DNA of 64,000 nucleotides from JALHOP01 sp964484195 (GTDB lineage: Bacteria > Myxococcota > XYA12-FULL-58-9 > JALHOP01): NCBI GenBank assembly GCA_964484195.1, contig CAZAER010000001.1, forward strand, positions 992,001-1,056,000, read 5' to 3'. Within the stretch, counting starts at the first letter, position 1; each line of letters opens with the position of its first letter. A program made the position numbers and the translations under genes. The notes under the pieces are model-generated. The model had not been told where the DNA came from and ran no database searches. It saw only the letters and a list, made by a program, of their open reading frames with translations. Positions 61,762 through 64,000 of this stretch are shown here, piece after piece.

Positions 61762-63025
61762 CGGACTGAAGCGCATCAACGCCGCTCAGCCCTATGTGAC
61801 CTTCACCATGGGGGCGGCGGTCTCGTGGTGGCCCGGTCGACTGTCGGGAACCGATCTCCGCGTCGTCGTCCACGACACCGACGTCGAGCTCGATATGCAC
61901 TTCGATCGGTTCGCGCTCGACGTCGAGATCCAGCCGCTCGCGAGCCTGCACTTCGTAACCAGGTCGACGCGGCTCGACGGAATGACCTTCTACTTCCGGC
62001 AGACACGCAAGGTACCGGAGCTCTGCGCCTACCCAAACTTGCCGCCGATCTCAGGGCAGGCCTTGGCGAACGCGCCGGACTGTCTGGCACAGCGCGAGAC
62101 CGCGCTTCCGCCCCAAGGCGGCGGCCCCGAGGGCATCTGGCGTCTCCAGCTCGCCGGCATTGAGATCACCGACGCGCGCGACATTTGGCTCGAGGATGTC
62201 CGCTTTCGCGGCAAGGGCGGGGCCACTGGTCGCATGTACCTGTGGCCAACGCAGGAGCTCGACATCGCCAGCGAGTCCGCCCACTGGGACGACATGACGG
62301 TGACGTTGGGAGCAGACAAGCCGCTCGCGGTGGTGAAGTCGGTCGATGTCGCGACGGTCATGCGCGACATGGAAGTGCCCAAACATCGTATCTGGGAAGA
62401 AGTGGTGAGCGCCGACGTCATGGTTCAGGGCGCGTTGGTGCAGCTCGCACGTATGGGCGCCGGTGGTGTCGCCAAAGCGGACATCGAAGCACACATGCGC
62501 GACGGGCTGTTCAGCGGCGGCTCGGTCACGGCGCGCAGCAACGACTTCTTCCTGCCGCTCGCGGGCAAGAAGCTCGGCGGTGTGCTCGACGTGCGGGCGC
62601 GGGTCGACGGCGAGCAGCGCGCCCTGCGCATTCAGGAGGCGCGCGCCGACTTGAGCCGCGTGAAAGTCGACGACGAGGCCTACGAAGGGCAGCTCAAGCT
62701 CTCTGCCCTTCCGGGGGGTCGCATCGATCCGAAGACCGGGCGTGGCGCTGTCGAGTTGGTCGCGAGTGGTGAAAGCGCAAAGCCCATCCTGGCGCTCATG
62801 CCGCCGACCTTCGGTGCGACCATCGCGAAGATCGCCGTCGGGCCGGATGCTCCCATCAACGGCGCCGCCAAGCTCGAGGGCGAGCTTCCGCGGCTCAAAG
62901 CCGAGCCCTTCACCGTGCAGGGCGGTGCGCTCGAGATCGCCGGGCGCATGGCGCTGATGCCCAAGCTCGCGGGCACCATGGTGGCGCGGGTGGGGCCGGT
63001 GTCGAAGACCATCGAGCTCAAGTAG
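61670..63025 (+). CDS. AsmA-like membrane-anchored envelope protein (DUF2125-type)
   Basis: The 451-residue protein has one N-terminal transmembrane segment (ILVSAILASIYLLWLLIATW) and a long, beta-rich periplasmic part with AsmA/DUF2125-like features, such as ITDARDIWLEDV and repeated VDG turns, ending in KTIELK. Members are thought to bridge inner and outer membrane and affect lipid movement. The ATG at 61670 puts basic RWKRP before the membrane segment; it overlaps the upstream gene by 92 bases. Confidence 0.72.
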   Translation: MRWKRPLILVSAILASIYLLWLLIATWFVRDGLKRINAAQPYVTFTMGAAVSWWPGRLSGTDLRVVVHDTDVELDMHFDRFALDVEIQPLASLHFVTRSTRLDGMTFYFRQTRKVPELCAYPNLPPISGQALANAPDCLAQRETALPPQGGGPEGIWRLQLAGIEITDARDIWLEDVRFRGKGGATGRMYLWPTQELDIASESAHWDDMTVTLGADKPLAVVKSVDVATVMRDMEVPKHRIWEEVVSADVMVQGALVQLARMGAGGVAKADIEAHMRDGLFSGGSVTARSNDFFLPLAGKKLGGVLDVRARVDGEQRALRIQEARADLSRVKVDDEAYEGQLKLSALPGGRIDPKTGRGAVELVASGESAKPILALMPPTFGATIAKIAVGPDAPINGAAKLEGELPRLKAEPFTVQGGALEIAGRMALMPKLAGTMVARVGPVSKTIELK

Positions 63026-63064
63026 GCGTCCGGATTGCTGTTTCACACAAACGCGAAATAGCCA

Positions 63065-63100
63065 TTGATTCAATCAAACGTTTGTTTTAAATAAACGTTC
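63065..63100. promoter_or_regulatory. Clustered palindromes ahead of the TetR-type gene: likely autoregulatory operator
   Basis: TTGATT-C-AATCAA (63065-63077) has perfect 6-base arms. It overlaps CAAACGTTTG (63075-63084), a perfect 10-base palindrome, and TAAACGTTC (63092-63100) repeats the AAACGTT core next to the ATG at 63102. TetR-family proteins of the CecR kind bind such palindromes at their own promoter. The region is strongly AT-rich compared with the rest of the window. Confidence 0.6.
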
Positions 63101-63101
63101 A

Positions 63102-63815
63102 ATGACGCCACGACGAGCCGACTCCGAAACTCCAGACGCCCGCGGCGAGGCCGCGCGTCAGGCTCTCATCATCGCGGCGCTCGAGGTCTTTGGCCGCTAC
63201 GGCTTCGATGCCGCCAGCGTTCGTGACATCTGCGACCGCGCCGTCGCCAACGTCGCCGCGGTCAACTACCACTTCGGCAGCAAGCAAGGACTCTACCTCG
63301 CGGTCGCCGAGTTCCTCGCCAACGGCATGGCCATGGGCACGGCGCACGTGCTGGAGCCCGCGCGCACCTACCTCGCGAGCGGCAAGCGCAGCGCGGCGGC
63401 CACCGAGGAGCACCTCGCAGGTCTTCTCAAGTCGCTGGTGTTGTCGATGTTCGCGAATGTTCGCGACTCGTCCCCTGCCCTCTTCGTCTTGCGCGAGCAG
63501 TCGGAGCCGACCTCCGCGTTCACCCTGATCTTCGAGCGGCTACTCAAGCCGATGCACGAGACGATCACGGCGCTCGTCGCGGACCGCATCGGCATCGAGG
63601 CGACGGCGCTCGAGGCGATCATTCGGGCGCACGCTCTCATCAGCCAGTGCGTTGGATTCAAGGCGGCCAAGGCCGCTCTGCAAAAGCGGACGGGATGGTC
63701 GTCGGTAGACGACCCGGGCCACGACAACGTCGAGCTGATCGCCGACGTAGTGGTCGAGCACTCGATCGGCGCGCTGCGCGCGGTCGCGGCCGCCAAGCGC
63801 CGAGGAGGAGAATGA
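63102..63815 (+). CDS. TetR-family regulator, CecR/YbiH-like
   Basis: The 237-residue protein has the TetR helix-turn-helix with AALEVFGRYGFDAASVRDI and NVAAVNYHFGSKQGLYLAV, and a C-terminal domain like CecR (formerly YbiH). The next gene encodes a YbhG-like membrane fusion protein, matching the Escherichia coli cecR-ybhGFSR order, where the regulator controls an efflux system. The ATG is only 1-2 bases from the operator-like repeats and has no ribosome binding site, so the mRNA may be leaderless. Confidence 0.9.
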   Translation: MTPRRADSETPDARGEAARQALIIAALEVFGRYGFDAASVRDICDRAVANVAAVNYHFGSKQGLYLAVAEFLANGMAMGTAHVLEPARTYLASGKRSAAATEEHLAGLLKSLVLSMFANVRDSSPALFVLREQSEPTSAFTLIFERLLKPMHETITALVADRIGIEATALEAIIRAHALISQCVGFKAAKAALQKRTGWSSVDDPGHDNVELIADVVVEHSIGALRAVAAAKRRGGE

Positions 63816-63816
63816 A

Positions 63817-64000
63817 ATGAATCCCCCCAACAAGTTGAAGCGCGTGGTGCCAGTCATCGTGATTGCGTCGCTCGTCGGCGGCGCGATCTGGTGGTGGAAC
63901 GGGCATCGCGAAAAGCACCCGGAGAACGTCTTCTACGGCAACGTCGACATCCGCGACGTCTCGCTCGCCTTCCGCGTTGGCGGACGGGTGGCCGCGGTAT
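63817..64000 (+). CDS. HlyD/YbhG-like membrane fusion protein (partial, runs off the right edge)
   Basis: The ATG at 63817 has AGGAGGAG seven bases upstream. The visible 61 residues comprise a basic start, one membrane segment (VVPVIVIASLVGGAIWWW) and FYGNVDIRDVSLAFRVGGRV, the characteristic first lipoyl-type strand of YbhG/HlyD adaptors. It is probably the periplasmic adaptor of an ABC exporter encoded to the right. The 3' end is outside the window. Confidence 0.88.
   Translation, partial: MNPPNKLKRVVPVIVIASLVGGAIWWWNGHREKHPENVFYGNVDIRDVSLAFRVGGRVAAV

Overview
The window is GC-rich, almost gap-free bacterial chromosome with many 1 to 11 base gene overlaps. The best guess is a myxobacterium-like member of the Myxococcota. 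This rests on gene content: a CorE-like copper sigma factor with a Cys-rich tail, an AgmX/PglI-type lipoprotein, a receptor with a TonB C-terminal domain at its N-terminus, many lipoproteins, and large Pro/Gly-rich proteins of no obvious family. No rRNA, tRNA, CRISPR array or phage block was recognised, and no non-coding stretch exceeds about 250 bases.

Layout. 1-5894 (minus) is part of a giant protein of unknown function with a Pro/Gly/Thr-rich linker. 6085-12090 (plus) is a coupled operon: orphan ParA ATPase, lipoprotein, TonB-dependent receptor, lipoprotein. 12080-14647 (minus) holds aspartate kinase, a transglutaminase-like protein and a small unknown. 15312-18686 (minus) is an operon of two TPR-type lipoproteins, a family 4 uracil-DNA glycosylase and a small unknown. 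18766-21869 (plus) pairs a cyclic-nucleotide-binding protein with a PlsB-type acyltransferase. 22019-25126 holds two unknown proteins, one large and repeat-containing. 25123-28792 has a FemAB/GNAT-like protein, a class V aminotransferase and a Nudix hydrolase. 29584-33201 (minus) is a coupled operon: tetraheme cytochrome, EngB GTPase, SurA-like protein, RimI-like acetyltransferase, repeat protein. 33356-35698 has two more unusual proteins. 36414-38203 couples LarE to a nickel/cobalt transporter. 41601-45291 is an Fe(III)-type ABC importer operon, divergent from a GH113-like glycosidase. 45361-48649 has a MepA-type endopeptidase, carbonic anhydrase and a fasciclin lipoprotein. 48639-55532 is a divergent copper-handling locus. 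55529-60854 has a cupin, a double-nuclease protein, a HAD phosphatase and a serine hydrolase whose N-terminal domain looks split off. 61670-64000 has an AsmA-like protein and the start of a CecR/YbhG-type efflux operon.

The strongest observations are: (1) a heptanucleotide repeat family at three loci, one of which sits in frame inside the uracil-DNA glycosylase gene; (2) a copper regulon built around a CorE-like sigma factor encoded beside its likely targets; (3) a perfect 29-bp inverted repeat that contains one gene's stop codon and encodes the neighbour's C-terminus; (4) several large low-complexity proteins without recognisable families. These last may belong to one undescribed system, but that link is inference.
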